A program made the position numbers and the translations under genes. Under the pieces are notes generated by a model, which searched no databases, was not told where the DNA came from, and was given only the letters and a program-made list of their open reading frames with translations. From an uncultured Prevotella sp. (GTDB lineage Bacteria > Bacteroidota > Bacteroidia > Bacteroidales > Bacteroidaceae), in NCBI GenBank assembly GCA_934120735.1, contig CAKOVA010000007.1, positions 1 to 51,982 of the forward strand: 51,982 bases of DNA. The letters run 5' to 3'. Shown in pieces: positions 33,438-42,181 of this stretch; position 1 is the stretch's first letter, and every line of letters begins with the position of its first letter.

Positions 33438-34479
33438 TATTCTCGATCGGATAAAGCTCCCCTTCCGTCGTGAAAGGGAGCTTTATTCGTCTTTATACCG
33501 TATCATCGGTTTCTATCCACACGATATCAGTTATTACAAATTGGCCTTGATGCATAAGAGCGTCATGCGCCGCAATGCCAAGGGCAAACCCGTGAATAAC
33601 GAGCGTTTGGAGTTTCTCGGCGATGCCATTCTCGATGCTACCGTAGGGCATATCGTGTACGAGCATTTTCCCGGTAAGCGTGAGGGATTTCTCACCAACA
33701 CACGCAGTAAGCTGGTTCAACGCAGTACTTTGAACAAGTTGGCCAATGAGATGGGCATTTGCAAGCTTATCCTTAGTAGCGGACGCAACGCCTCGCATAA
33801 CAGTTATATGGGCGGAAATGCGTTCGAAGCGCTTGTGGGTGCCATCTATCTGGATCGTGGTTACGATGCTTGTATGCGGTTTATGAAAGACCGTATCTTG
33901 AAGGAAATGCTCAACATTGATAAGGTGGCTTACAAGGAAGTGAATTTCAAGAGTAAGCTGATTGAATGGAGCCAGAAAAACAAAGTGAAGATTAACTTCA
34001 AGCTGTTGAATCAAGGGCAGGATAAAAACGGTAACCCGGTCTTTAAGTATGCAGCCGAATTGGAAGGAATTGAGGGGTGTTTTGGTGAGGGATTCAGCAA
34101 AAAAGAGAGTCAACAGCTGGCCAGTAAGCTTACGTTGGAACAACTGAAACGCAAGCCGCAGTTCATCGATGAGGTGTTTGCGGCAAAGACCAACCGCACC
34201 AAGATGGAAGAAGAGCCGGTAGTAATTGTGCCGGATACGCATCCACAGGATGATTTCATCGTGGTGAAGAGCGAAGACCTCTCGGTGCAGAAGCATGAAT
34301 CACCCTTCCAGGAAGAGGTCTTTACGGATTCTCAAGAAGAGGTTCTTGAAGAGTCGCCTGTCATCTCCAACTTGGTAGACGAGATTGATGAGCTGCATTT
34401 AGACGATATCAGCGCTCAAAGAATGAGCGATGAGGAAATCATTGCCAAGGCCGAAGAAGAAGCCTTCTCGAATGAATAG
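33427..34479 (+). CDS. rnc: Ribonuclease III with acidic C-terminal extension
   Basis: The 350-residue protein cleaves double-stranded RNA. The RNase III signature NNERLEFLGDAILD is at residues 57-70 with catalytic Glu62 and Asp66. The second acidic site lies in FEALVGAIYLDRG, and a double-stranded RNA-binding domain follows (residues ~185-255). The last ~90 residues are strongly acidic (runs of Glu/Asp with ESPVISNLVDEID) and lack a known domain; typical bacterial RNase III has about 225-250 residues. The start lies within fabF, and linkage to acpP-fabF is a common bacterial arrangement. Confidence 0.95.
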   Translation: MLSNILDRIKLPFRRERELYSSLYRIIGFYPHDISYYKLALMHKSVMRRNAKGKPVNNERLEFLGDAILDATVGHIVYEHFPGKREGFLTNTRSKLVQRSTLNKLANEMGICKLILSSGRNASHNSYMGGNAFEALVGAIYLDRGYDACMRFMKDRILKEMLNIDKVAYKEVNFKSKLIEWSQKNKVKINFKLLNQGQDKNGNPVFKYAAELEGIEGCFGEGFSKKESQQLASKLTLEQLKRKPQFIDEVFAAKTNRTKMEEEPVVIVPDTHPQDDFIVVKSEDLSVQKHESPFQEEVFTDSQEEVLEESPVISNLVDEIDELHLDDISAQRMSDEEIIAKAEEEAFSNE

Positions 34480-34496
34480 CTACGTCAGCAGCGTGC

Positions 34497-34542
34497 ATAC
34501 AACTGCTCACTGTCGGCATATCTGTCGGCAGCGAGCATGTAT
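34497..34542. terminator. Imperfect inverted repeat between rnc and ispG
   Basis: ATACAACTGCTCACTGTCGG (34497-34516) pairs imperfectly with 34523-34542 (TGTCGGCAGCGAGCATGTAT). CCTTTTTAAT follows. It lies between convergent genes, so a bidirectional terminator is plausible. Confidence 0.5.
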
Positions 34543-34571
34543 CGTCCTTTTTAATTCATGTAGATAGGTAT

Positions 34572-36419
34572 TTAAGTCAGTAGTGATGCGGTTGGTTCAG
34601 CTGGTGAATTGGCCGTTTTCTGGTCCTCATGGATGAGTTTGAGCAGGTGTTCTACCGCCTCTTCTGTAGGGATGTTTTTCTCCACACAGGTTTGTTTTCT
34701 GTACAAAGAAACCTTTCCTGGGCCGGCACCTACATAGCCATAATCGGCATCAGCCATCTCTCCAGGACCGTTGACAATGCATCCCATGATGCCTATCTTA
34801 AGACCTTTCATCTCTTTTGTGGCGTCTTTAATGCGCGCAATGGTCTGTTGTAGGTCGTATAAGGTGCGTCCACAGCCCGGACAACTAATGTATTCGGTTT
34901 TGCTCATGCGCAATCTTCCTGCCTGTAAGATATTGAATGCCGTGTCTTCCAATACGCTGTCGGACAGTTTTCCGTCGTTCATGAGCCAGATACCATCCGT
35001 CAATCCGTCTATCATCAATGCTCCCATGTCGGCCGATGCGTCCAGTTGGAAGTCGCTTTTCTCATCATGACGATACATTTGAGCGAAGACTACGGGATTG
35101 TACACACCGTTGTTCATCATCTCGTGAACCAATGCTCGCTGGTCTCCTACCCTGTTTTGGTGGTTGCTCATGCACACTACAACAATCTCGGGATGGGCTT
35201 TTAGGCACGCAACATATTCCTCTGTAGGCGTTCCGAACTGCAACACAAGGAACTTGATGTCCGACTTCATGCTGCCAATGAATGGCATAGCCATGGCTGG
35301 AAAGATGGGATAGGTATGTTTTTCGCCATGATATTCGCTGTAATCAACGATATATTTCCGGTCTTCAGCATATTTAGGAACTTGGTTTCCCACATAAATG
35401 TAGTCGGCCTTGCAGCCTTCTTTCGAAGTAATGACAATGGGTACGTTGCTTCCACCGATGTTGCCAATTGCACGTGTTTTACGCCTTTCAGGGCGAAGAT
35501 AGTTGAAGTGTTTGTTGGGTTCTGCTGGAATCATCAGGTGTCCGTCACGCTTTGATATGTAATCTGCTAAGTGTTTGGCCACAGGTATCTCACATTCGGG
35601 TTCTTCAGAAAGCGATACACGGATGGTGTCTCCGATGCCATCTGCCAATAAAGCACCGATTCCCACCGCGCTTTTGATGCGCCCGTCCTCGCCTTCTCCA
35701 GCTTCTGTCACGCCAAGGTGTAAGGGATAGTGCATGTCTTCCTTGTCCATTGTGTCGACAAGCAAGCGCACTGATTGCACCATCACTACGGTATTGCTTG
35801 ACTTGATGGAGATAACAACGTTATCAAATTGCTGTTTTTTGCAGATACGAAGAAACTCCATGCAGCTTTCTACAATGCCTTCGGGCGTGTCACCGTATCG
35901 GTTTCGTATTCTATCCGATAGCGATCCATGGTTTACCCCTATGCGAATGGCGGTGTGGTTGGCTTTACAAATATTGAGAAAAGGTACAAACCGGTCTTCA
36001 ATCTTTTTGAGTTCGCGCGCATACTCCTCGTCCGTGTACTCCAATTGGATGAACTTTCGGGCGGGATCTACATAATTTCCCGGGTTGATACGAACCTTCT
36101 CAGTATGTTGTGCAGCCACGTCAGCCACGTTAGCGTTAAAGTGTACATCAGCAACCAACGGTGTGTCATATCCTTTGGCATGCAATCCGGCATGGATGTT
36201 CTTCAGGTTTTCGGCCTCTCTCCTACCCTGTGTGGTGAGTCGTACCAACTCTCCGCCAGCCTGAATGATGCGTTCTGCCTGCTCAATGCACGCCTGTGTG
36301 TCATTCGTGTCGGTTGTGGTCATCGACTGAATGCGTACCGGATTATCGCCACCAATATCGATATTACCTACATGTACTACGTTCGATTTACGGCGTTGAT
36401 AATTAAAAAGGTCTGTCAT
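34572..36419 (-). CDS. ispG: 4-hydroxy-3-methylbut-2-en-1-yl diphosphate synthase, large type
   Basis: The 615-residue IspG/GcpE performs the penultimate step of the MEP isoprenoid pathway with a [4Fe-4S] cluster. The iron-sulfur ligands are Cys513 and Cys516 (SCPGCGRTL) and Cys547 (IMGCIVNGPGEMADADYG). The N-terminal TIM barrel begins VHVGNIDIGGDNPVRIQSMT. A large central insertion (residues ~280-450) makes it the three-domain form known from Bacteroidetes, Chlamydiae and plants; E. coli IspG has ~370 residues. It follows purE by 15 bp. Confidence 0.96.
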   Translation of the reverse strand: MTDLFNYQRRKSNVVHVGNIDIGGDNPVRIQSMTTTDTNDTQACIEQAERIIQAGGELVRLTTQGRREAENLKNIHAGLHAKGYDTPLVADVHFNANVADVAAQHTEKVRINPGNYVDPARKFIQLEYTDEEYARELKKIEDRFVPFLNICKANHTAIRIGVNHGSLSDRIRNRYGDTPEGIVESCMEFLRICKKQQFDNVVISIKSSNTVVMVQSVRLLVDTMDKEDMHYPLHLGVTEAGEGEDGRIKSAVGIGALLADGIGDTIRVSLSEEPECEIPVAKHLADYISKRDGHLMIPAEPNKHFNYLRPERRKTRAIGNIGGSNVPIVITSKEGCKADYIYVGNQVPKYAEDRKYIVDYSEYHGEKHTYPIFPAMAMPFIGSMKSDIKFLVLQFGTPTEEYVACLKAHPEIVVVCMSNHQNRVGDQRALVHEMMNNGVYNPVVFAQMYRHDEKSDFQLDASADMGALMIDGLTDGIWLMNDGKLSDSVLEDTAFNILQAGRLRMSKTEYISCPGCGRTLYDLQQTIARIKDATKEMKGLKIGIMGCIVNGPGEMADADYGYVGAGPGKVSLYRKQTCVEKNIPTEEAVEHLLKLIHEDQKTANSPAEPTASLLT

Positions 36420-36434
36420 GAGTACACGTTTCTC

Positions 36435-36950
36435 TTAGTTAGTCTTGTATTCGTAATCTTTTATTTGTGCCAAATCAGCATTTGCTTTTGTGATTTTGGC
36501 GCCCAATCCTGCTTTATGATCTTTGATTTTTTGCGCGATAGCTTCGTCTGTCAGTGCCAACATCTCCACTGCAAGGATAGCAGCGTTCATGGAAGCGTTA
36601 ACCCCTACCGTGGCAACTGGAATGCCCGGTGGCATCTGTATGATGCTGAGCATGGCGTCTAAGCCGTCCAACATCCCTTTAATAGGAACACCGATGACGG
36701 GCAATGTGGTGTTGGCGGCAATCACACCAGGCAGCGCAGCAGCCATTCCGGCAGCGGCTATAATTACTTTGATACCTCTGTTTGCGGCCTCTTTGGCAAA
36801 CTCTTCAACGTCAGCAGGCGTGCGGTGAGCCGACAAAGCGTTTACTTCAAAAGGTATTTTTAGGTCGTTTAGAAACTTACATGCTTTCTCCATGACTGGG
36901 AGATCGCTTGTGCTACCCATGATGATGCTTACTAATGGTTTCATATTCAT
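36435..36950 (-). CDS. purE: N5-carboxyaminoimidazole ribonucleotide mutase
   Basis: The 171-residue class I PurE rearranges N5-CAIR to CAIR in purine synthesis. The substrate-binding motifs [19 protein letters not shown] and [16 protein letters not shown] are all present, as is the C-terminal helix with [12 protein letters not shown]. It is encoded between the PAP2-like gene (20-bp gap) and ispG, so probably all are co-transcribed. No purK is seen here. Confidence 0.95.
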   Translation of the reverse strand: MNMKPLVSIIMGSTSDLPVMEKACKFLNDLKIPFEVNALSAHRTPADVEEFAKEAANRGIKVIIAAAGMAAALPGVIAANTTLPVIGVPIKGMLDGLDAMLSIIQMPPGIPVATVGVNASMNAAILAVEMLALTDEAIAQKIKDHKAGLGAKITKANADLAQIKDYEYKTN

Positions 36951-36970
36951 ATTGTTTTAAGAGTTTGATT

Positions 36971-37591
36971 TCAAATCATTGAGATTATATAGAAGGCGGA
37001 TATCAGACCCACAATGAATCCAACGTTCACCTGTGAAAGTGTGTGTTGCTTGAGAATGATGCGGCTCGACCCCACCAATCCCGCGAACAAGATGGCCAAA
37101 CAGAGCCACCAAGTAGGATTGAAGTGAAACAACAAGGCAAACGACATCAATGCGCCTGTCACGCCACCGATGGCTGCCGAGTGGGTAGATATCTTCCACC
37201 AGACGTTGATGAGCGCACAGATAATTTGGATGGCGAGTGCCGTGATGAGGATACTGCTGATGAAATGTGGGATGTGATACAGGTTCATGATGTAGTAACA
37301 TGCGAAGTAACACACAATCGAGATGATGTAAGGCACCATTCGTCGCTCCTTCATTCCCAGCTCGTGCAGTGTCCATCCCTGGTATTTTCGATATAGGTGT
37401 ATCAACAAGGTTGGCAACAACACGGTGAAAAGATACACCATCATGATGACAGTCAGCTTGTAATACCAAGGAACCAGCCTGTTGAGATAACTCAACAAGA
37501 ATAGTGCTACCAACCCAAGCATGGGCAGATAGAAAGGTGTGAAGACGATGCTAATCGTCCGAGCGGCCAAAATAATGTTCTTTTCTTTCAT
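36971..37591 (-). CDS. PAP2-like membrane protein with degenerate active site
   Basis: The 206-residue integral membrane protein has about six hydrophobic helices. It retains the second and third phosphatase motifs of the PAP2/acid phosphatase family in altered form: STHSA at 135-139 in place of PSGH, and SR-x5-H with Ser176-Arg177 and His183. The first motif KX6RP is not visible, and the usual Asp four residues after the third-motif His is Gln187. It may be a lipid-phosphate phosphatase with divergent chemistry or a non-catalytic relative. It lies between rpoN and purE in the same orientation. Confidence 0.65.
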   Translation of the reverse strand: MKEKNIILAARTISIVFTPFYLPMLGLVALFLLSYLNRLVPWYYKLTVIMMVYLFTVLLPTLLIHLYRKYQGWTLHELGMKERRMVPYIISIVCYFACYYIMNLYHIPHFISSILITALAIQIICALINVWWKISTHSAAIGGVTGALMSFALLFHFNPTWWLCLAILFAGLVGSSRIILKQHTLSQVNVGFIVGLISAFYIISMI

Positions 37592-37672
37592 ATGGTGTCA
37601 TCCGCAGGTTGTATCTTTGCGGATGGTTTCTTCTTCATGTTTTAGCGTCATTCATGACAAACGATGCGTCAA

Positions 37673-39166
37673 TCATTCTTTCCTAAGCCGGGCAACCGAT
37701 AGTCCTAATTGCTCTCTGTACTTGGCTACGGTGCGTCGAGCCACGGGAAATCCCATCTTTTTCAGTTCCTTGGCCAGCGCCTCATCACTGAACGGCTTGC
37801 GTTTGTCCTCGTGGTCGATTACGTCTTTCAGTGCCAGTTTGATTTTCCGGGTAGAGAGTTCTTCCCCATCTTCGGTAGTATAGCTGTCGGTGAAGAAGAA
37901 CCTGAGCGGGAAAGTGCCCCATTTCGTCTGTGCATACTTGATGTTGCTCACGCGCGAGATGGTAGAGATATCCAGTTCGGTTTTATCGGCTATGTCTTTC
38001 AGAATCATGGGTTTGAGGTCTGACTCGTCACCGTCGATGAAGAACTTACGCTGCCATTCTATAATCGCTTTCATCGTTATGTACAGCGTGTGTCGGCGTT
38101 GTTTGATGGCATCGATGAACCCTTGCGCCTTGTCTACTTTCTGTTTGGCGTACAACAGCGCTTCCTTTTCCTGCCGGTTCATGTTCTCCTTGTTGTTCTT
38201 GTAGGTGTCTACCATGTCGGAAAACGATGGAGAGATGGTCAGTTGTGGAATTTTTCCTTGGTTCAGTGTGAACGATATGTTGTTGTTGTCATCCACGTCG
38301 ATGATAAAGTCGGGTGTGATTTGCTGGACGTTCCTGCCCATGGTCTCGCCCATTGATGCGCCGGGTTTGGGATTGAGCTTGCGTATCTCTTCTTGAACCG
38401 CCCGCAGTTGCAAGTCGGATAGTTTGAGGTTGGCCTGTATTTTGTCCCAATGTTTCTTGGTGAACGCGTCAAACTGGCGGGTCACCACTTGCTGCAACAT
38501 GTCTTTGAGTTTGCTCTCTGGACGCCTTTCCACCTGCAACAGCAAACACTCTTGCAGCGACCTGGCACCGATGCCCGCAGGGTCGAACCCTTGCAGGATA
38601 TACAACACCTCCTCTATCAGTGTGGGCGTGACGTCGATGTTGTGGTAAATGGCCAGTTCGTCACTAATCGATTCTACATCCTTTCGCAGGTAACCGTCGT
38701 CGTCGAGCGAGCCGATGAGATATTCCATCACGTCTTTTTGCGTGTCCGTGAGGTTCTCCATCATCATCTGCTCTTTCAGTTTGTCGTAGAAAGATTTGAT
38801 GTCTCCGTAGACAATCTCCTCATAATCGGCGTTGTCTTGCGGATGATAGGCCCCGTAAGCGTCAGGCATCTCATCATCTCTGCCGATGTTTTCCAGGGCT
38901 TTGTCCAATGCTTCTTCGCGCTCTTCTCGTTCTGTTCGCTCGGCAAAGTCTTCCTCGCGTTCGTCCTGGCCATCCGTTTCATCATCATGGCGTTCGTCAC
39001 CTTCGGCTTTCTCCAACGCCGGATTGTCATCCAATTCGGCGTTGACGCTCTCCTCCAGTTCGGTCAACGGCATCTCCAGCAGCTTCACTTGCAACATTTG
39101 TTGTTGCGAGAGTCGCTGTACCTGCTGTTGTCGTTGCTCTTGAGTTTGTATGAGTTTGTTGGCCAT
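37673..39166 (-). CDS. rpoN: RNA polymerase sigma-54 factor
   Basis: The 497-residue sigma factor has the three sigma-54 regions. Region I is a Gln- and Leu-rich activator-interaction segment (residues 1-50), and region II is very acidic (~50-110). Region III holds the core-binding domain, a helix-turn-helix and the RpoN box ARRTVAKYRE at residues 476-485. It directs transcription from -24/-12 promoters with AAA+ activators; none of those activators is in the window. It heads an operon-like run with the PAP2-like gene, purE and ispG. Confidence 0.96.
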   Translation of the reverse strand: MANKLIQTQEQRQQQVQRLSQQQMLQVKLLEMPLTELEESVNAELDDNPALEKAEGDERHDDETDGQDEREEDFAERTEREEREEALDKALENIGRDDEMPDAYGAYHPQDNADYEEIVYGDIKSFYDKLKEQMMMENLTDTQKDVMEYLIGSLDDDGYLRKDVESISDELAIYHNIDVTPTLIEEVLYILQGFDPAGIGARSLQECLLLQVERRPESKLKDMLQQVVTRQFDAFTKKHWDKIQANLKLSDLQLRAVQEEIRKLNPKPGASMGETMGRNVQQITPDFIIDVDDNNNISFTLNQGKIPQLTISPSFSDMVDTYKNNKENMNRQEKEALLYAKQKVDKAQGFIDAIKQRRHTLYITMKAIIEWQRKFFIDGDESDLKPMILKDIADKTELDISTISRVSNIKYAQTKWGTFPLRFFFTDSYTTEDGEELSTRKIKLALKDVIDHEDKRKPFSDEALAKELKKMGFPVARRTVAKYREQLGLSVARLRKE

Positions 39167-39342
39167 TGCTGTATATCCAGTCCCTTCTGATGATGTTCGC
39201 GTGCGTTCTTCATGTACTGTTGACGCACATGCAAAAATACAAAAGATATTCTTATAATCCGCTTCTTTTGGGGGTAATTTTCCAAGATTGCCCAGCCGGC
39301 AGGTTCGCTTTCAGTTGGCACACGCAGAGATAGCCCCTACCA

Positions 39343-39999
39343 TCAACCCTTAAAATAATCCTTGAGCTGTGCGGCCAGTGCGGACAAGTGTTCCGGATTG
39401 GCATTGCCATAACGCTGCCAAATGTCCTGACAGGGTACGAGCAGCGGGTGAATCATCATGTCATCACGATTCAGGTATGGGTCACAGAACTTGAAAACCG
39501 TCATCACTTCCACTATTTTACCTGGTTTCAGGCGCATCAATTTGGCCAGACTGACAATCTCGGGTGTTTCGGCTACCATGGTAATGGGTACGAGCCTGAA
39601 ATACAAATCCAAGATGATGATGAGCATCATCGGTGTGAGTTCCGCGTCAACTGCGAGCGGTTTGAAGTCGTGTTCAAATGATTCGTTCACCTCTACCCCA
39701 TCGTAAAACGACGCAGCTTGTCCAAATCCCCGCATCTTTCTCAGCAACTTAACCCCACGAGCCAATTTGTTAGGGTGTTCGGCATACTCGTTCCACAGCT
39801 TTTCCAAGCGTGGCGTGTCCAGTCGTCTCAGCCGAAACATCTGCTCGTATAAGGTCAGTGGCGGTATGTGTAGTTCCAAGCTAAGGTCAACCATGGCGCG
39901 CGAATACAAGGATTTCACGCCAATAGGCTTCTTCAGGTACAGTTGCATCAACAGCAACCAATAGTCGTCCGACCATTCATTGGGTATTGACATGATCAT
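39343..39999 (-). CDS. Conserved hypothetical protein of unknown function
   Basis: I do not recognise a named family in these 218 residues. The sequence is mostly helical and lacks a signal peptide or membrane segment. An N-terminal WSDDYWLLLMQLYLKKPIGV region resembles small DNA-binding helical folds only in general features, and a hydrophobic core segment MMLIIILDLYFRLVPI lies near residue 140. It is followed after 176 bp by rpoN on the same strand. Codon use is like its neighbours, so it is likely a genuine core gene. Met codons at 39999 and 39993 are both possible starts. Confidence 0.75.
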   Translation of the reverse strand: MIMSIPNEWSDDYWLLLMQLYLKKPIGVKSLYSRAMVDLSLELHIPPLTLYEQMFRLRRLDTPRLEKLWNEYAEHPNKLARGVKLLRKMRGFGQAASFYDGVEVNESFEHDFKPLAVDAELTPMMLIIILDLYFRLVPITMVAETPEIVSLAKLMRLKPGKIVEVMTVFKFCDPYLNRDDMMIHPLLVPCQDIWQRYGNANPEHLSALAAQLKDYFKG

Positions 40000-40116
40000 T
40001 CATTGTTTTGACAAAAAGAGCATGCGCAGATTGCAAGGACGCGTGTTTTACACAGTTGCTGCGAAAACTCTTTGAGGCAAAGATAGCATAAGTTTTGCAA
40101 AGCATCAAGTAAACGC

Positions 40117-40147
40117 TTTGCTTTTTCTTGCAAAAGCATTACTTTTG
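40117..40147 (+). promoter_or_regulatory. Promoter of the histidine phosphatase gene (TTTG-N19-TACTTTTG)
   Basis: TTTG (40117-40120) precedes TACTTTTG (40140-40147) by exactly 19 bp. The implied transcription start near 40153 excludes the upstream ATG 40128 and supports ATG 40176. Confidence 0.78.
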
Positions 40148-40175
40148 CATCATTCATGAATCAATAGTTACCACG

Positions 40176-41468
40176 ATGAACAAAACTTTAATCATCCTGT
40201 CTTTATGCTTTTGTTGGATTACCTCCAACGCTCAACTTTCTAAAACTGAGATTCGCAACAACCCTTTGTTGGCTGCTAACGGCTATTACGCTTATCCCGG
40301 GCCGCTAAAACCGCAGCTCACGCCCGCCCCAAAGGGATATGTTCCGTTTTACATCAGTCATTATGGACGTCACGGTTCGCGCTATCTCATCGACCCAAAC
40401 GATTACAACGGTCCGCTTCGCACGTTGCAACAGGCCGACAGCCTGGGCAAACTTACCCCTTTGGGCAAGGAGGTGTTGCGCAAAGTAACCCTGATTTGCA
40501 ACGAGTCGAAAGGCAGATTGGGCGAGTTAACCTTACGAGGAGCCGAGCAACATCAGCAGATAGCGCGCCGCATGTTCGAGCGTTTTCCCGAAGTGCTGAG
40601 TGGAAAAACAAACGTAGATGCCAAGAGCAGCACCGTTATTCGCTGCATCTTGTCCATGGAAAATGCGTTGCTGCAACTGGCAAGGCTCAATCCTCAGCTG
40701 CACATCACGCACGATGCCAGTGCGTATGACATGCCCTATTTGGTGTATGGCGACACGGCTTTATACAAAAACAAAATGCCCGGAAAGGTAAAAGACATCT
40801 ACGAGGCTTTTGCCAAGCGGCATGACAACCATGTAGGAGTGATGAACCGAATTTTCAAGGATGAAAGCTATTGGCGCGAACATGTTGACGCTACACAATT
40901 AAACACCCAGCTTTACAACCTTGCAAGCAACGTACAGAGCACCGAACTGCGTCATCAGCTGTCGCTCTTAGACCTCTTTACCCACGACGAGTTGTACGAT
41001 GCTTGGCTCAAAACCAACGCTTGGTGGTACATCAACTATGGGCCGTCACCCTTGAATGGCGCTGTTCAGCCCTATTCGCAACGCATGTTGCTGCGCCGCA
41101 TCATTACCGAGTCCGATAGTTGCGTGGCTCTCTCCCACCCCGGCGCAACGCTTCGTTACGGACACGACACGATGGTGATGCCCCTGGTGTGCCTGTTAGA
41201 CATCAATGGTTACGGCAAACAGATTGAGGATTTGGAGCGTTTGGATGACGAGAATTGGCAGGATTACCGCATCTTCCCCATGGCCTGCAACTTACAGTTT
41301 GTGTTCTATCGTTCGCAAGCGCATCCGCATGACATCCTCGTGAAGGTGCTTCTGAATGAAGACGAAACCACTCTACCCCTCCCAACCGACATCGCTCCCT
41401 ATTATCATTGGGACGAGTTTAAGACTTATTATCTAAACAAGATAGATCAATTTCAAACCAAGAAGTAG
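40176..41468 (+). CDS. Secreted histidine-type phosphatase (acid phosphatase/phytase branch)
   Basis: The 430-residue branch-2 histidine phosphatase has a signal peptide MNKTLIILSLCFCWITSNA. Its active-site motif is HYGRHGSR with Arg65-His66-Gly67, and the proton-donor motif is His330-Asp331 in RYGHDTMV. The length and layout resemble multiple-inositol-polyphosphate phosphatases of gut Bacteroidales, so phytate-like substrates are possible, but the substrate is inferred. It acts in the periplasm or at the surface. It appears monocistronic. Confidence 0.88.
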   Translation: MNKTLIILSLCFCWITSNAQLSKTEIRNNPLLAANGYYAYPGPLKPQLTPAPKGYVPFYISHYGRHGSRYLIDPNDYNGPLRTLQQADSLGKLTPLGKEVLRKVTLICNESKGRLGELTLRGAEQHQQIARRMFERFPEVLSGKTNVDAKSSTVIRCILSMENALLQLARLNPQLHITHDASAYDMPYLVYGDTALYKNKMPGKVKDIYEAFAKRHDNHVGVMNRIFKDESYWREHVDATQLNTQLYNLASNVQSTELRHQLSLLDLFTHDELYDAWLKTNAWWYINYGPSPLNGAVQPYSQRMLLRRIITESDSCVALSHPGATLRYGHDTMVMPLVCLLDINGYGKQIEDLERLDDENWQDYRIFPMACNLQFVFYRSQAHPHDILVKVLLNEDETTLPLPTDIAPYYHWDEFKTYYLNKIDQFQTKK

Positions 41469-41588
41469 CTGGAGAGCAGCCGTTTTGATGGTTGCCGAAG
41501 GATTGTAAAGAAACGATATTTTTGTTAAGATAAATGAAAATATTGCGACAAAAATGATTTCTTTACTATGCGATTACTATATTTTGTC

Positions 41589-41596
41589 TATTTTTG
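41589..41596 (+). promoter_or_regulatory. -7 box before the small Cys/His secreted protein
   Basis: TATTTTTG matches TAnnTTTG and lies about 35 bp before ATG 41630. It covers the alternative TTG start at 41594, which is therefore rejected. There is no clear -33 TTTG. Confidence 0.55.
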
Positions 41597-41629
41597 CGTG
41601 CTAAAGATTGTAAGGTTATTTTAGTGCGA

Positions 41630-41956
41630 ATGATGACAAGAAGGACGAAACGCAGATTGATGGCGTGGATGATGGTGTTTACCTTCATCTCGGCTCTTCT
41701 TGTTAAAGACGTTCATGCGCACAATTTAACTGTTCAGCACTTAGACCCAATAGAGCAACACCAACCCACAGTACAGGCATATTGTTACATTTGTAACTTT
41801 GACCTGTGCAAGATGAGCATGCCCAAACTCTTTGTTTGGCAGCCTGTGTTGCTTGTAAAGCGTATTGTTAAACCGCTATTTATAGCACAAATCGTTTATC
41901 GTGAGCCGCTTGCGGTAAACGCTCATTCGCCACCTTTTTTAATTCATAATTCATAA
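41630..41956 (+). CDS. Small secreted Cys/His-rich protein upstream of a TonB-dependent receptor
   Basis: The protein has about 108 residues from tandem ATG codons (41630, 41633). After a basic N-terminus there is a membrane/signal segment (AWMMVFTFISALLVKDVHA). The mature part begins HNLTVQHLDPIEQHQ and has a YCYICNFDLC motif: three cysteines with CxxC spacing, plus nearby histidines, suggesting metal binding. I do not know a name for it. It precedes a TonB-dependent receptor in the same orientation. The last residues (FLIHNS) are encoded by a short AATTCATA repeat at 41941-41970, so the 3' end may have been altered by repeat growth. Confidence 0.65.
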   Translation: MMTRRTKRRLMAWMMVFTFISALLVKDVHAHNLTVQHLDPIEQHQPTVQAYCYICNFDLCKMSMPKLFVWQPVLLVKRIVKPLFIAQIVYREPLAVNAHSPPFLIHNS

Positions 41957-41970
41957 TTCTTAATTCATAC
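41941..41970. repeat. Short AATTCATA-type repeat
   Basis: AATTCATA recurs in near-perfect form three or four times, overlapping the end of the small secreted protein gene. Similar words occur often between genes in Bacteroidetes. Confidence 0.6.
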
Positions 41971-42030
41971 TTCGGATGAGAGAGGCTTCTTTCGTCTGAA
42001 GAATGATGATATTCATACCACTGTTTTATG

Positions 42031-42170
42031 CAAAGATAGTGCGAGCCGAACGCAATCAAGCTTGTTTGTAATTGCTGAGGCGATGCCTATCTTATGCAAA
42101 AATAGTGCAAACTGAAGACCATTCAATCCTGATTGGATGGCTGTGGCGTAGCCTATTTGATGCAAAGGAG
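42031..42170 (-). repeat. Tandem 66-bp repeat units with promoter-like boxes, copy 2 (inverted)
   Basis: Read on the minus strand, TTTGCATAA or a close variant recurs at 42166, 42100 and 42034, an exact 66-bp period as in the copy at 10087. The shared parts include ATAGGC-ATC-GCC, CAAACAAGCTTGATTGC and TTCGGCTYGCACT. The outer unit instead has the palindrome CATCCAATCAGGATTGAATG. Two boundaries are full -7 matches: TATTTTTG (42104-42097) and TATCTTTG (42038-42031). It points away from the TonB-dependent receptor gene. Confidence 0.8.
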
Positions 42171-42181
42171 AAATTATACAA

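Noticed and set aside
36957..37469. Minus-strand 170-codon frame overlapping the PAP2-like gene
   Set aside because: It is the out-of-frame shadow of 36971-37591, which has clear transmembrane helices and family motifs and the better spacing to purE.
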